A stretch of DNA of 64,000 nucleotides. Origin: Ianthella basta (lineage: Eukaryota > Porifera > Demospongiae > Verongiida > Ianthellidae). Position 1 is the first letter of the stretch. Every line of letters starts with the position of its first letter. The notes beneath the pieces are model-generated. The model was not told the origin of the DNA. It was given only the letters and a program-made list of their open reading frames with translations, and ran no database searches. The DNA lies in NCBI GenBank assembly GCA_964019415.1, contig OZ025876.1, positions 6,974,993 to 7,038,992 on the forward strand, in the 5' to 3' direction. Position numbers and translations under genes: made by a program. This document shows positions 21,670 to 32,869 of the stretch, in pieces.

Positions 21670-22351
21670 AGTAAAGGGGCAAAGGCTGTTGTCATAAACC
21701 CTGAGGTGAACCTGCAAATACTTTACAGTCAAGTAGTAAAACTTTGGTAGACATGACAATACACAGAACACAAGCTACATGGAACACATTTGAAGGGTGA
21801 CAGTTAACGTTCACTAATCCACCAATGGAGACAGTCAATCCCCAGCAATACGTAAGTGAAGATAAGTGAATGCACATGATGTGTATTGAACAGCTAGAGT
21901 TTGGATAGGTGGAATCTTGAAATTCTCTAATTCACTAATCCATCAATGGAGGCATCAATCCTCAGCAATACCAAGGGCACTGAGTTGGCTGAGTGGTGGG
22001 AGTTTGCTCCCAAATAGTAAGGTCCTGGTATTGGTCCCTGACGCCAGTAAAGGGGCAGGGACTGTGGCACTATACCCTGAGGTGAACCTGAAAATACTTT
22101 ACAGTCAAGTAGTAAAACTTTGGTAGACATGACAATACACAGAACACAAGCTACATGGAACACATTTGAAGGGTGACAGTTAACGTTAGTAGACAGACTG
22201 AGTCCTAGTCCTTGGTACTCATCATGACCGGCCAAGAGGGAATTGCCTAGACAACATGTGCAGTAGAAGGTAAGGCTGTACAATAATAGTACAAGTGCAC
22301 CCATGAGTGGGACACAGTCTGTCCTTGGTACTCATCAAGACTGATGCTTAC

Positions 22352-22503
22352 CGTCTGTGTTTGACTGTACAGATTACTCTCTGTAGCTACTTCCTCTGTG
22401 AGTTTTCGCCTCTTTGCTAATGGCTCCACATTGGTTGGCACACTCCTCTGTCCACCATCCACAGAACTGGACTGCAGTTCTGCCACTGTGACTCCAGCAG
22501 GGC
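22352..22503 (-). CDS. Linker exon with NLS-like patch, copy 3
   Basis: 152 bp, phase 1 to 0, AGVTVAELQSSSVDGGQ then LAKRRKLTEEVA. The RRK patch resembles a monopartite nuclear import signal. It follows the Death-domain exon. Confidence 0.55.
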
Positions 22504-22845
22504 CTGCCACAAAGACACGGACAGTGGTGAGAACAGTCGAGGTAGTGCACCAGATGCAGACACAACACATGAGGAGCAAGAACATGTGAAAATATGCACA
22601 AATATTCACTGCTTTACTGTATATCTATGAACCAGAGACAGGTTGGTTAGACCATTTGGCCATCTTAAATAGCATGCACAAGCAATGATACTGGTTTGGT
22701 GTGTTGGTCACTTGTTACCTGTGTAATAAGATCAATCACACAGGTGTAGAGGTGGGACACATGTCACACCTACAGTACGTAATACACACACGAGGCTACA
22801 ACTGGCATTGTGTACAAGAGCACTTCAAGGGAAAGGTAACCTCAC

Positions 22846-23133
22846 CTTGCAACATTTGATGGAGCTCTTCCACAAGCTCTGTGCAGTGTTGTTGGGCGAT
22901 ATTTGCAAATTTCATGGCTTCAAGGAGGACTTGCCAGGTACAGTGGTCACCTTGCTTTGTTCTCCACCTTTTCAGTCCATCCTGAACAGCTTCTTCCTCA
23001 TTACGAGGGTTATCTTGGTAGCAGAGATCAATTGTTTCAGTGTCAAGACCAAGGAACTCCAAGATGGCCTTGCCTCTGCCAGCAGCTCGTCTGCTGACAT
23101 ACTTTCTGAAGAGCACAGCATATCTCTGACAAG
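22846..23133 (-). CDS. Death-domain exon, copy 1
   Basis: A 288-bp phase 1-1 exon (acceptor ttgcag, donor GTGAGG). It encodes CQRYAVLFRKYV, then AILEFLGLDTETIDLCY, then EEAVQDGLKRWRTKQG and CTWQVLLEAMKFANI. The LGL..E.I.....N..E....L..W....G..CT...L..AL-like order is that of ankyrin, UNC5 and other Death domains, which recruit partners by homotypic contact. It lies 3' of the Roc-COR exon. A partner exon encodes the N-terminal helix at 23,256. Confidence 0.85.
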
Positions 23134-23255
23134 CTGCAAAGGAGACAAAAGGTGACACTACTAAAATAATCCTTTGATCTGAGCGCATCCATCACAGCGA
23201 GGTTGTCTTTGTAGTGCTTCACACAAACTCAACACAAGCACACATGTTCACTCAC

Positions 23256-23333
23256 AGTGCACTGGCTGTGAGAGGACAGGGTCCCTGTCAATGACAGCTA
23301 CCTCAGACATGCTCTGGACAACCTCCCTCTCAC
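23256..23333 (-). CDS. Pre-Death-domain exon, copy 1
   Basis: A 78-bp phase 1-1 exon encoding EREVVQSMSEVAVIDRDPVL and QPVHC, directly preceding the Death domain. Same length and phase as 50,306. Confidence 0.7.
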
Positions 23334-23368
23334 CTGCACACAATGACAGACAAAGGAGGTTGGGATTG

Positions 23369-23457
<89 letters not shown>
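23369..23457. repeat. (CA)n microsatellite
   Basis: About 44 CA units merging into the next repeat. Confidence 0.95.
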
Positions 23458-23462
<5 letters not shown>

Positions 23463-23620
23463 AACACGTGTGCACACACACACACAACACGTGTGCACAC
23501 ACACACACAACACGTGTGCACACACACACACAACACGTGTGCACACACACACACAACACGTGTGCACACACACACACAACACGTGTGCACACACACACAC
23601 AACACGTGTGCACACATGCT
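23458..23620. repeat. CACGTG minisatellite
   Basis: About seven tandem copies of a 22-24 bp unit, acacacaacacgtgtgcac; each contains the palindrome ACACGTGT with an E-box CACGTG core. Confidence 0.93.
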
Positions 23621-23641
23621 CGCACACACACATTTATGTAC

Positions 23642-23731
23642 CTCTAGTTGTGGGAGCCTGACATATTGAAAAATCTGGTCTTTCTGAAGAACCTTCCTCT
23701 GAAGGCACATTCACAGCCACAACAGAGGAGG
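23642..23731 (-). CDS. Linker exon (VVAVNVPSEEGSSE type), copy 4
   Basis: A 90-bp phase 1-1 exon, acceptor ctgtag, donor GTACAT; C-terminal half RPDFSICQAPTTRG differs from the other copies. Confidence 0.55.
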
Positions 23732-23903
23732 CTACAGTAGAGTAGGACACACACACATGTACATGGGAGAACAGCGATGATGAAATGTGCATCCAGCTGT
23801 GTCGTCTTTAATAGCATGCACAAGCAATGACACTGTGAAGACAATATATACATACACATGCACAGCATCAAAGCCATCTAGAACAATAATAGAGGGCCCT
23901 TAC

Positions 23904-23969
23904 CAGTAAATTTAGCTTCAGTATTGATTTGGGTAGGGGTACCAGAACGATTGGGATAACTTGGAGTCC
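23904..23969 (-). CDS. Pro/Thr-rich linker exon
   Basis: A 66-bp phase 1-1 exon, acceptor tttcag, donor GTAAGG, encoding TPSYPNRSGTPTQINTEAKF. Likely a flexible linker. Confidence 0.5.
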
Positions 23970-24080
23970 CTGAAATGCATAAAAGTACATTATCAAACAC
24001 AAACACAAACACACACACCCACACACCCACGTGCACAGTAGCAGAGCCGTGCACCCAACACACTGATGGAGGCTCCTTAC

Positions 24081-24161
24081 CAGTTAAGCCAGCTCCCAGA
24101 GTCTTGGGCTGTCCACTGGTTGGTCCAGGGCCGCACATTGGACAAGTGATGCTGGACATCT
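24081..24161 (-). CDS. Pro/Gly-rich linker exon with CPMC
   Basis: An 81-bp phase 1-1 exon, acceptor tttcag, donor GTAAGG, encoding MSSITCPMCGPGPTSGQPK and AGLTG. The CPMC pair could be half of a zinc site, but no second half was seen. Confidence 0.45.
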
Positions 24162-24714
24162 CTGAAATAGCATCACACACAGTACAGTATTGAATACTCT
24201 AAAGCTACACTAATTTAACATATTATCCATGGAAAGTGTTAGCAATCACAAGGTTTGACATGTCCACTTCCATGACTAAGCCGTAATCACACCTAACAAC
24301 ACTCCATGCATGGTGTAAATTGCTGAGTATGCACAACTGATGTGCAAGGGGTGTTCGTATGTGCATTACTAATTCATTGAAGAATGTGACGTAAGGTATA
24401 AGATACATACATACAAAAGTGGTTCACTGGAAAAGGATGAAAACTACGTACTAACTAGCTTTGGCCCTGACACAACCAGATCATTTTGCTGTGCAACTTA
24501 CAGCATCTCTTGTAACTGGTGTGTATCACTGACTAGGCTTAGCAGTATTCTGAGTGCAGGATACCATTATGGTTACTATGCAAAACCACTACAACTACAT
24601 ACAAAGCTAGTTTGCTGATGCTTTCAAGAATGTGCAGACAAGTGCAGATCCATGTGAGCATACACAGATGTGTACAATACAGTACGTAGCATAAAGGTGC
24701 CTACCTCCTTTACC
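24162..24714. other. Intron, no exon recognised
   Basis: No feature supported apart from the candidate exon that follows. Confidence 0.5.
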
Positions 24715-24756
24715 ACTTGAAGCAGTGTCCACCAAGTGGAATATTTCTGAATTTGT
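24715..24756 (-). CDS. Candidate micro-exon 3' of Roc-COR exon
   Basis: 42 bp between acceptor attcag and donor GTAGGC; open in phase 0 and in phase 1. No paralogue exists to confirm it, and the phase-1 reading that would fit the linkers does not fit the Roc-COR exon end. Confidence 0.25.
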
Positions 24757-24981
24757 GGGGTGGGGTAAGAGCTATAGGATGAAGGAATAATGAAGCAATA
24801 GCTTCAACAATCTGTCAAATGTGAAATATGATTGCATTCTAATTCTTAATCAGTGCATAACTGGAGGCTGCGTGCAAATACAGTGTACAGTGTATATGTA
24901 TACCTTGAATGAGGGTTCTTCAGAAGTCCTATTGGTAGTTTCAGTAGTAAACGTGTATGTACAGCACTTCAGCACACTCAC

Positions 24982-27149
24982 CTCTGCTCCTTCAACTTGG
25001 CAGAACCACACCTTTTGGCTTTTCAAGTACACTTGGCGATCATCTGACAAATTACAGACAATGCTATCCCCTTGTTGGATAGCTGGGTGTGTTGTGGGGT
25101 TCCCACATGTGCACAAAAAGCCAAATTGGGCTTTTGCTTTGTCAGTAAAGGTGGCACCAAATAGTGCTTGAGCAGATGCTTGTAGAGCTTTTTCAAATGT
25201 GGACAGAATTGCACAGCAGCGTTCATGTAGCTTGGCTACAGTGCAGTTCACTGTAACAGAAAGATTTGGGATAATGCAAATATACCCAGCACATTTATGC
25301 ACGAATATGTCCAACTCCTCCCATTGAAACTTTATTGCCAATCGGGTGTTCCCATTTCGGACTGGCTTCCAGCGCTTCTTAGCCAGCTCCACAGCTAGCC
25401 GAGGGAATATTCCCTGTGGCATATCTTCAGTGGAAAACATGGCATGTTCTGTGGATTTGAATGCCACAAGGAGAGGAGCTATGCTGCCACTAAAACAGGA
25501 GCTATGGCTTGCACCAATACTGGTGTCTCCTGAAGGAAGTGCTGCAGGCATGAAGTACTTTGGATTAACATCACCAGGTTGTGATAAGCGTGCAGTTATG
25601 CCAAGGTGACATAGACAACGCAACATCCACGCTGCATCCACTTCGCTGGAGATGCCAAGCTCATCGTAAAGAGCCTTCTCGAAGGACAGAACACCTGTTT
25701 TCTTAAAGAATTTGAGTGAATGACACTTTGGAGCACTGATGAAATCGACCGTCAGGAGCTTTGATACTTCCCTTAGGAATGCACTGCTATCTGTGCAAAC
25801 TATGTCAGAGACATCAGTGTAGTCAAGGAAAGTGAAGACACCAAGGAAGTGAAATAGCTGCAGAAGGCTACGAAACTCACGACTTGGATCTGCAGACCTC
25901 ACGCCCTTTACTTCTTGAGCATGTTTCAATAACTCACTGAATGGGAAGAATTTCTGATTAACCCTTCGACACACAATCTCAAAGTAAAACCAGCCAATAG
26001 GTATCCTGGCCTTCAGCGCACCATCAGGATGGGAGAGGACTTCACGGAGGTTATTAATAGTAGCATGGTCTGGCTGAGTGCGCTCTGAGGGATTATGATG
26101 TGGCATATTATTCACAAGGAAAAATAGCCTACCATCTGCATCTGAGACTATGTGGGAATAATACGGCTTTTGCTCTAACAGTTCAATACGCTTGGAAATC
26201 TTATCAGAGACCGTTGCAGTATTGCCCATCTCCATTAAAAGATCTTTGAATGTGCCAACTAGAACTGTGCGAAACGTTGGCAAGTGCATATCCATTGGTA
26301 ATGCACCTGCATTGCTGGGTACTTTGTATACCAAGGTCTGCACACTGGACAGAGATCGCAGCATCATTTCCCAAGTTGTCTCAGGACCTGATGATGTTTC
26401 AACCTCTGTGGTTGCATCTGGCCGGTACGTGATTGGTGCTGGCTGATCGAGGTCCAGGGCTGCATTGAAGACGTTCACGTAAGTGCATGGGATGTCCAAC
26501 AATAGGGGGAGAACATCTTGAAAACTTGGTTGCCCACCAGTGTCAAGCAAGTGCACAAGTCTGGCACCATTCAGTCGTAATTCTGCCTCTAGGCCTCCAC
26601 CATAGTCACGCATGAGGCTTAAGTGTGCTTCATGAAATACAGACTGCTTTGTACGATGAGCAGAAGGCTGTTTAGAAGGATGTGCAGAAGGCTGGGAATG
26701 GTGCGAAGAATAAACAGGACTTTTATTGGCAACAGTAGGTTGACTAACTTCAATCACTGGTTGTGCAAATTCAGTATGCGAGTCTTCTTGACGAACATCT
26801 GGCAATGCTGGATGAACATCTGGCATTGTTTTAGTAGCATCGTATTGACGGTTAAGGACGGATGACCTGATGGACCTGGCCATCTCCTCATCAGAGAGTA
26901 GCTTCCAGACTGAGGTTCCTTCTATTGCATACTTCTCTGCGGTAATGGAAACTACATCTGGCTTTGCCATAACAGGAGTGCTTATTTTGACTTCTTTGGG
27001 CCTATCGTGGACAAGTAGGTGTTTCAGGCAAGATTTTCCCACGGCTGGAGGACCCATAAAAATATTTCGATTGATCGTGACGCTTACACATCCTTGCTTT
27101 GCCACTGCCTCCTCATAGTTAGGTAGCCATGAGGGTGGTTTCGGAGGTG
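24982..27149 (-). CDS. Roc-COR (Roco-like) GTPase exon
   Basis: A 2,168-bp exon with acceptor catgcag at 27,150. It reads PPKPPSWLPNYEEAVAKQG, then a P-loop GPPAVGKS, a Ser/Pro/His linker, switch II DTGGQPSFQDVLPLL, and VGTFKD at the position where Roc domains usually have a THKD-like guanine motif. Next is a COR-like winged-helix region (IPIGWFYFEIVCRRV, LLQLFHFLGVFTFLDY) and a further C-terminal domain. Roco proteins are large GTPases that dimerise through COR. Start phase 1 accepts the exon H end at 29,646 (GAA G|CA). The 3' end is taken at GCAGAG/GTGAGT (24,981); the frame stays open to a stop at 24,850, so a later donor GTATAC is possible. The upstream ATG is absent, so this is an internal exon. 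Confidence 0.85.
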
Positions 27150-29645
27150 CTGCATGGATAAGAAGGCAAATGTACTTTGGGCTTCATCAGCATGCATACA
27201 TGAGACAAGAAAATATAGCAACACACAGATCATTGCAACAAGCGGACTACAGCTATACTAGTACAGTATTGGGTAACTACGTAGATATATAAGTATGCGG
27301 AATATTGCTTTATCACATCTATCCAAGTACAAAGTGCTTGCATACATGGGGGTTCAGTGCTATTTGCACAAGAGCAAAACTGCAAATCATGCCAATACAT
27401 GCAGTTCCATATGATTGCTGCATCCCATTCCAATTTGTGCCCATGCTGGTCCCCGGGGTGGTCCCACTTGATATTCTGCAATCTGGTGCAGCAATAGCGG
27501 TGTTTTTCCTTGGTCAGTTGTTACAAATATTCCACTTACATGCACTTGTGGTGGACAGTATTCTCTGCAACTTGTACCTCAATTAGTGCCTCAACAAGTA
27601 GTAATTACTTTTATCAAAAAGCATCACATTTTCATTGTAATTGTGAGATTGTTTAGTTACAAATATCATATTTCCATTGCAATAATTAATATTTATTAGC
27701 TATCCTGAATATCATTTCGACACATGAAAGTAGTATAATTCTGTTTCTCTGTAATTGAAGTAAATTCATGCCTGCAAATGCATCTACAGTTGCATTTCGA
27801 AGAGGCTGCATACATGCTATGAAATCACAAAATCTTCAATTTTACATTTATGCGATCAATTTTTGTTTGGAGCTAAACATATGGAATATCAAAATACTAC
27901 CAATGTAAGTTCAAAGCTACAAATGCCAACAAACAAATGCAGAACAAACTGTATTACTAAATAAGGCTGTTGGAAAGGGGTCATGGAAATAGAAATCTAC
28001 TTACTCAGCAAATAATACAACAGAGTCATTGATATCTAGTCTTCAACCTTTGGATTTTGGTTAATGCTTCGAGGCTGTCATATGAGAATGAGTTCACAAC
28101 AATCCTCCTAATCCTCCTACTCAGTGACATAATTGCAGAGTAAGTATATAAGTATACTAGCAGAGTGGCCAGCCTTCGGCGAGCTACGGCGCACAACGCC
28201 TGTCCCCCGATGCCCTCAGCAACCATGTTACATGTACTGCTACAGTTCAAAATGGTGATTATTAGTTTAAATTCGAACATAAGACGACAGCGAATCAAAT
28301 CCGGTAAAAACCGGAAGTCGAGGGTAACGATAATTGTCCGCGAAGGAAAAAGCAGAAATGGACGGATAACTCTCTGCCAACCCCAAGACGGGCGCCGTCA
28401 ACCCCGCTATAACCTGACCCCCGATGCCCCCAGCAACCACAGTGAGTTTGAGAGCAATTGAGCAAGAAACGCGCGTGCGTATCGTGAACACACACACACA
28501 CACACACAATTTCGGCTTTATATATTAGATATGGCATCAAGATACATATGTTACTTATGCGAGAGCTGTCAGTAGAAATCACACCTTAATGCATTTTGCT
28601 GATTTTTGACATTCTTTAATATTTTGGCAGCCACAAGTGTCCTTCAAACATGCAACAAGTCTGAAGTGAATTCGAGCTTTGCTACTGCTGGTTTGTGTTA
28701 TGGTGTCTTCTCTAGGGCACGGGCTAGTCAGGAAGCAGTGTTCCTCAGCATTCAAATCATTGTAAACATGATATCCACCCATGATCCAACATAGACGTGT
28801 AAATAGAATGAGGACACCTTTAGCAACACTCCCCTAAAGCAGCAGTAGGAAGGCGAAACGTTCAGTGACATCAGATCCCTACAGGTGTAAGTAACTTGTG
28901 CATAACAAAGGAGCCATCCGGGAACTCTTCATGCACACAGGGGCTTCACAGATACGTATAAAATGCCAAAAATCCTCGGGCAAGGGGCATTCACAAAATA
29001 TACATTCTGCAAAAATTGGTACGCCTACAGTACTCCAATGATCTCAAATACACAACATTTCAAAAACTTCGTGAGGGGTACAGACACAGAAAACAGTCGA
29101 TGTGGACTTAGGAAATATGAAGTCAGAGACAAATTTTAACATCACAGGTACAAGCTGTGATGAACTGGTGTCATCTGTTTACTAGAGCTTCGTGCGTAGC
29201 TATGTGTAGCTAAGTCTGTGTGACTCTGAACTGTGCACCCAGTGAACCATTAGAGGAGTTGCAGCTGTGTATCAGTCCTGTGTAAGTCCTTGCAGCTGTT
29301 GTATTGTTGGTTGCTGCTATTATTGAAGTGTTCAATCACATTGTTAGTGCGAACGGCACTTTTCGTTCGGACACAGTCTTCACACAAGCTGTGCTTGTAA
29401 TTGGATAAATGGTACACAAACTATAATCACTATGCATTCATTAATAATGCTCAAAATATCACTCAATATCTCCTTCTCTCCTTCAAAAGTGCCGGTTTTG
29501 ATTAACCATTTTCCTATTATGGTGTTCTAGGATATGGTGTGGCGTCTGTTGGAAGGACATAGGTACGTACTGTTACTGTGCATCTAAAATAGCACCAACA
29601 GACATACACAAGTACGAACAAGAGTACAGTGCAATCAAGGCGCAC
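27150..29645. other. Long intron upstream of Roc-COR exon
   Basis: No exon recognised. Near 28.19 and 28.41 kb a short motif (ccccgatgcc, cagcaacc) occurs twice in a CpG-richer patch, and 28.85 kb has a gaaggcgaaacgttc piece resembling a decayed PLE hammerhead tail. Confidence 0.45.
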
Positions 29646-29868
29646 CTTCCTTCTCCACAGTGAAGTTTATTGGGAAGTTTATGACTTCTCGCTTGGCACA
29701 AAGAACACGAAGGAGAATGCGCTTGGGAGACTGTAGATGTTTGGGCACCTCACTGTACTCAACTTCAAGAGAAATGGCCGGAGGGTACATGTGTTCCTCT
29801 ACAGCAGATTGTAGCTTTGTCACATCCCCTTCATAGCGTTTTTTGTACTCAATGTCTTCGGGTATAAC
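29646..29868 (-). CDS. UPA-position exon H, copy 2
   Basis: 223 bp, phase 0 to 1, acceptor tttag. It encodes IEYKKRYEGDVTKLQSAVEE then YPPAISLEVEYSEVPK and NFPINFTVEKEG. Its phase joins the Roc-COR exon at 27,149, making an ankyrin-UPA-Roco order plausible. Confidence 0.65.
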
Positions 29869-29952
29869 CTAAACACAAGTGATGCAGGAGCCCGTGTAAA
29901 TAAGAACACTTAGCCAAGAAGATACGTACACATAGCAAGGGGAACCACCTAC

Positions 29953-30090
29953 CCAATTTATACCAACAACTGAGGCACTCCAACCTCTACCACTGTACTC
30001 AGTCAGACTGCTTTCAATGCGATCTGCTGTCATTAAGAAGGAGACAACATGATCTTGCATTTTCCACCCAGTCCAGTGTCTCTTCAGAAT
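29953..30090 (-). CDS. Post-ZU5 exon G, copy 2
   Basis: 138 bp, phase 0-0, acceptor gattag, donor GTAGGT; ILKRHWTGWK then IESSLTEYSGRGWSASVV. Confidence 0.65.
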
Positions 30091-30159
30091 CTAATCAAGG
30101 AATAACAGTTACTGAATGATGTTAATGAGTTAGGACAGCAATAACAAGCACACACTCAC

Positions 30160-30399
30160 CTCAATCCAGACATTAGAGTCAAAGGTGACTACCACTTTAA
30201 AGTACAAGATGTTGGCCTCTTCTCTCTCCCATAGTGTTGCACAGCACCTGCCAGTATCCTCCAGACAGAAGGCCTCTGCAAACAGGGAGGAGTTGCTACC
30301 TACACTTTGGGGAACACTGCTGTCCTTCTTCAGATGGAGAACTTTGAGTAGCTCAGCACGTGCACTGTCTGGTGCAAGCTCTATAGGAGTCCTTCCAGC
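30160..30399 (-). CDS. In-frame fusion of exon F with ZU5 C-terminus
   Basis: A 240-bp phase-0 exon. It begins AGRTPIELAPDSARAELLK as exon F, passes DSSVPQ, then enters SSLFAEAFCLEDTGRC and ends DSNVWIE/GTGAGT, which is the last third of the ZU5 exon. The intron and about two thirds of ZU5 (including the IQLHVPQGAV signature) are missing, yet the frame is kept. In the 19 kb and 51 kb relatives the two parts are separate exons. Confidence 0.75.
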
Positions 30400-30493
30400 C
30401 TACAGAGACAAGTGGATGCACATGTACAGACCAAGGAATCTGAAAGCGATAGTATAGAGACTCACTGTTACGGGACGTAATGTGGCTAGTCGG

Positions 30494-30730
30494 TAGTTAC
30501 TCGAGCACTTGCATAGCGATTCACTGTAATTCAGGACGTTTCGGCCACGTAGGCCTTCATCAGCTGATAAACAGTTTATCAGCTGATTAAGGCCTACGTG
30601 GCCGAAACGTCCTGAATTACACGTAGGCCTTCATCAGCTGATAAACAGTTTATCAGCTGATTAAGGCCTACGTGGCCGAAACGTCCTGAATTACAGTGAA
30701 TCGCTATGCAAGTGCTCGAGTAACTACCTA
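30494..30730. mobile_element. Palindromic hammerhead-bearing element
   Basis: Inverted arms starting gagtaactacc.. (right, ending near 30,730) and ggtagttactc (left), meeting at tgataaacagtttatca. An inner block of about 73 bp is duplicated in tandem. Each arm carries CTGAT.AAGGCC..GGCCGAAACGTC. Probably derived from PLE or similar retroelement ends. Confidence 0.7.
30529..30568 (-). ncRNA. PLE-type hammerhead motif
   Basis: On the minus strand: CUGAUGA (30,563-557), one unpaired A, stem II GGCC/GGCC with loop UACGU, GAAA (542-539), minimal CG stem III and GUC (C at 535), and a 4-bp stem I (AUCAG side with CUGA). The short stem III is known from PLE hammerheads. The two plus-strand copies read CUGAUUA, losing the essential G, so they are expected to be inactive. 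Confidence 0.6.
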
Positions 30731-31536
30731 CTAGCCGAATCTGGAAGCCTTACCGCATGTTATACCACTATGAGCAAGTACAGCTTTCAGCTGCACTCGC
30801 TCCGTGTTGCATCGCTGGCAGGACGGCATCAGCCATCTATTGCCATTTGGATGGTTTCAAACGAACAACATTGGCACCAGTTGAGTGACACTGGCTGAAT
30901 AGTGCTGATACCTTTTGCACTGCTCTAGGCCACTGCTGTACTCATGCATGCACATGTACTCACAAGCATGTGCACAATATATACATAGCTATATAGGTGG
31001 AGTGGGCCATTACAAACTAACAGAATTGAGGTGAGCTTTACTGGCAAGCAGTAAGCGAATAGCATAGCTAAAGAAGCAGACTGGACACAGTGCTGCAGGC
31101 AATGCAATAGTGTACCTTTCCAGCAGCAGATAAAGCTGTCTTCAAGGTAGTGCCACAGTAAGAGCAGTCAACCAATCAATCCAGTGCAATAGCTTATTTT
31201 GTGGTAAGAGTGAGGGCCTTCATCAGCCCAGAATGCCAAAGCCAAAACAGCTAAAACTAGCTACCCACACAGCGAAGCAAAATACTTGCATACAGGCAGC
31301 AGAACAACTCATTCACACGAACAAGTAACAGCAAATTGCCTTGCAAGTATACACCGCATGTGAGGCACATGTACAGACGTCCAGAGCAGCCATGTTTGTG
31401 GTCACATGCTTGTGTAGACCAATCAGATGACTGCTTTTAATGCCACACACAAGCGTATGCATGCACAGACTGGAAAAGATTACATGTTACTAATAATACA
31501 CTGAATGCTGTATCAAGCTGTATAACCTAACATATA
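30731..31536. other. Intron, no exon recognised
   Basis: No gene seen. At 31,215 (minus strand) a GGGCTGATGAAGGCCC half-motif resembles the first half of a PLE hammerhead without its GAAAC half. Confidence 0.45.
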
Positions 31537-31766
31537 CAGACCTTTTTGAATCGCTTGTCCACACCGTGCACCGGTATCTGGGAAACGCTCGCACGATATT
31601 ATACGGATTCATACACATACTTACAGTATAATTGCAAAATCTAGCGTTGACATAGATCGCGAGCTAGAGATTTTATACAGCAATGCTGCTTATGTTTATG
31701 TATATAATACCATGATTTCGTCCGGTATCTGGTGCCCAGTGTGAACAACCAACCCGAAAACGTCTG
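31537..31766. mobile_element. Short inverted-repeat MITE (CAGAC termini)
   Basis: About 230 bp; left CAGACCTTTTTGAATCGC.. and the inverted right end CAGACGTTTTCGGGTTGG.. share further matches (TGTCCACAC / TGTTCACAC, GCACC). Termini CAG/CTG recall hAT or CACTA elements. No clear target duplication. Confidence 0.55.
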
Positions 31767-32064
31767 TATCACAATGGCACCATGGGAGGGAGCTTAGGCA
31801 TTTAGGCACTTAGTGGACTAGTTAGGGTAAACTTATAGGCTGCATATAGTGGTACAGCCAACACATAGTGGCTGGCAAAAGCAGAATGGATGTAGCACCA
31901 AACACATGATCTCCACTACTTCCAGTTCGTGAATGCTACGTAGTACACAGTTCCTTCCATACAGGGTAAACTGCAACATAAAAGTCCTAGTCAAGCTTTC
32001 TCAGCGCACCACAAGGCACTCATTTCCCATCTAAGGATTCAGCTCAAGTTGCCAAGATGCTCAC

Positions 32065-32166
32065 ATTGTCTCTGACATCTGGTGACATCCCAAACTCCTC
32101 TACCAGTACCTTCACAAGTCTGACATGCCCACCTTCACATGCCAGGTGTACAGCACCACGACCATC
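32065..32166 (-). CDS. Ankyrin-repeat exon (type E)
   Basis: 102 bp, phase 0-0; DGRGAVHLACEGGHVRLVKV, donor GTGAGC. Confidence 0.78.
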
Positions 32167-32232
32167 CTGCGAGTGAGGGACACAAACTATGACACAGTGG
32201 ACAAAGAGACAGTGAACTGATTAATTCCTCAC

Positions 32233-32334
32233 ATTGTCCGCCACATTCCGGTCTACTTTGTCTTTTGTGAGCAGTTCACGGACAATCTCTTGATGGCCCC
32301 ACACACAAGCCAACAGCAAGCAGTCCTGGCCACT
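32233..32334 (-). CDS. Ankyrin-repeat exon (type D)
   Basis: 102 bp, phase 0-0; SGQDCLLLACVWGHQEIVRE, donor GTGAGG. Confidence 0.78.
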
Positions 32335-32773
32335 CTGAAGGAAGACTGGTAGACATGACATTACCCTTGTAGAAACACAAGCTACACACAATTTTCAAAG
32401 GGTAACAGATGGTGGACAGGGGATGTGAAGCGGTACAAGCGCAAATGCCACTTCACAAGGCATCACAAGTGGGACAAAGAGACATTCTGTGTTCTGTACA
32501 AGTCAGCGGGTAGTGTTGTTGGACAAGAGGGAAGCATAGACAACATGTGCAGTAGAACATAAGGCTACACAAATGCACAAGTGCACCCATGAGTGTAGAG
32601 GACACAGGCTGTCATTGGTACTCAGCAAGTGTGAGTGACCACTAGTGTGATGATTATCTCAGAGTTGGACTGTGGGACAGTGCAGCCATGTAATGGTGCA
32701 CTGTTCACACATGGAGCATCATGAGTGGAATGTTGTATTAGGTTGTGGGTACACACTGACGAGTGTGACTCAC

Positions 32774-32869
32774 TTGTGCTTTGTGAAACACATCTCCCCC
32801 ATGTTCCACCAACATCTTCAATACAGGGAGGTGGTTCTTCACTGCAGCATACATCACTGGTGTCCATGA
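32774..32869 (-). CDS. Ankyrin-repeat exon (type A)
   Basis: 96 bp, phase 0-0, acceptor ctgtag, donor GTGAGT. The coding frame is WTPVMYAAVKNHLPVLKMLV then EHGGDVFHKAQ. A longer open frame with MDTSDVCC in the same strand is a shadow. Confidence 0.8.

Noticed and set aside
23458..23620. CRISPR-like regular repeats
   Set aside because: Units are directly adjacent without unique spacers, in a eukaryotic intron.
23298..23633. Cys/Val and His/Thr frames across CA tracts here and at 15.2, 16.9, 44.5 and 54.2 kb
   Set aside because: Translation of microsatellites.
28835..28875. Hammerhead-like tail GGAAGGCGAAACGTTC
   Set aside because: No CUGANGA at the correct distance (reads CTAAAGC).
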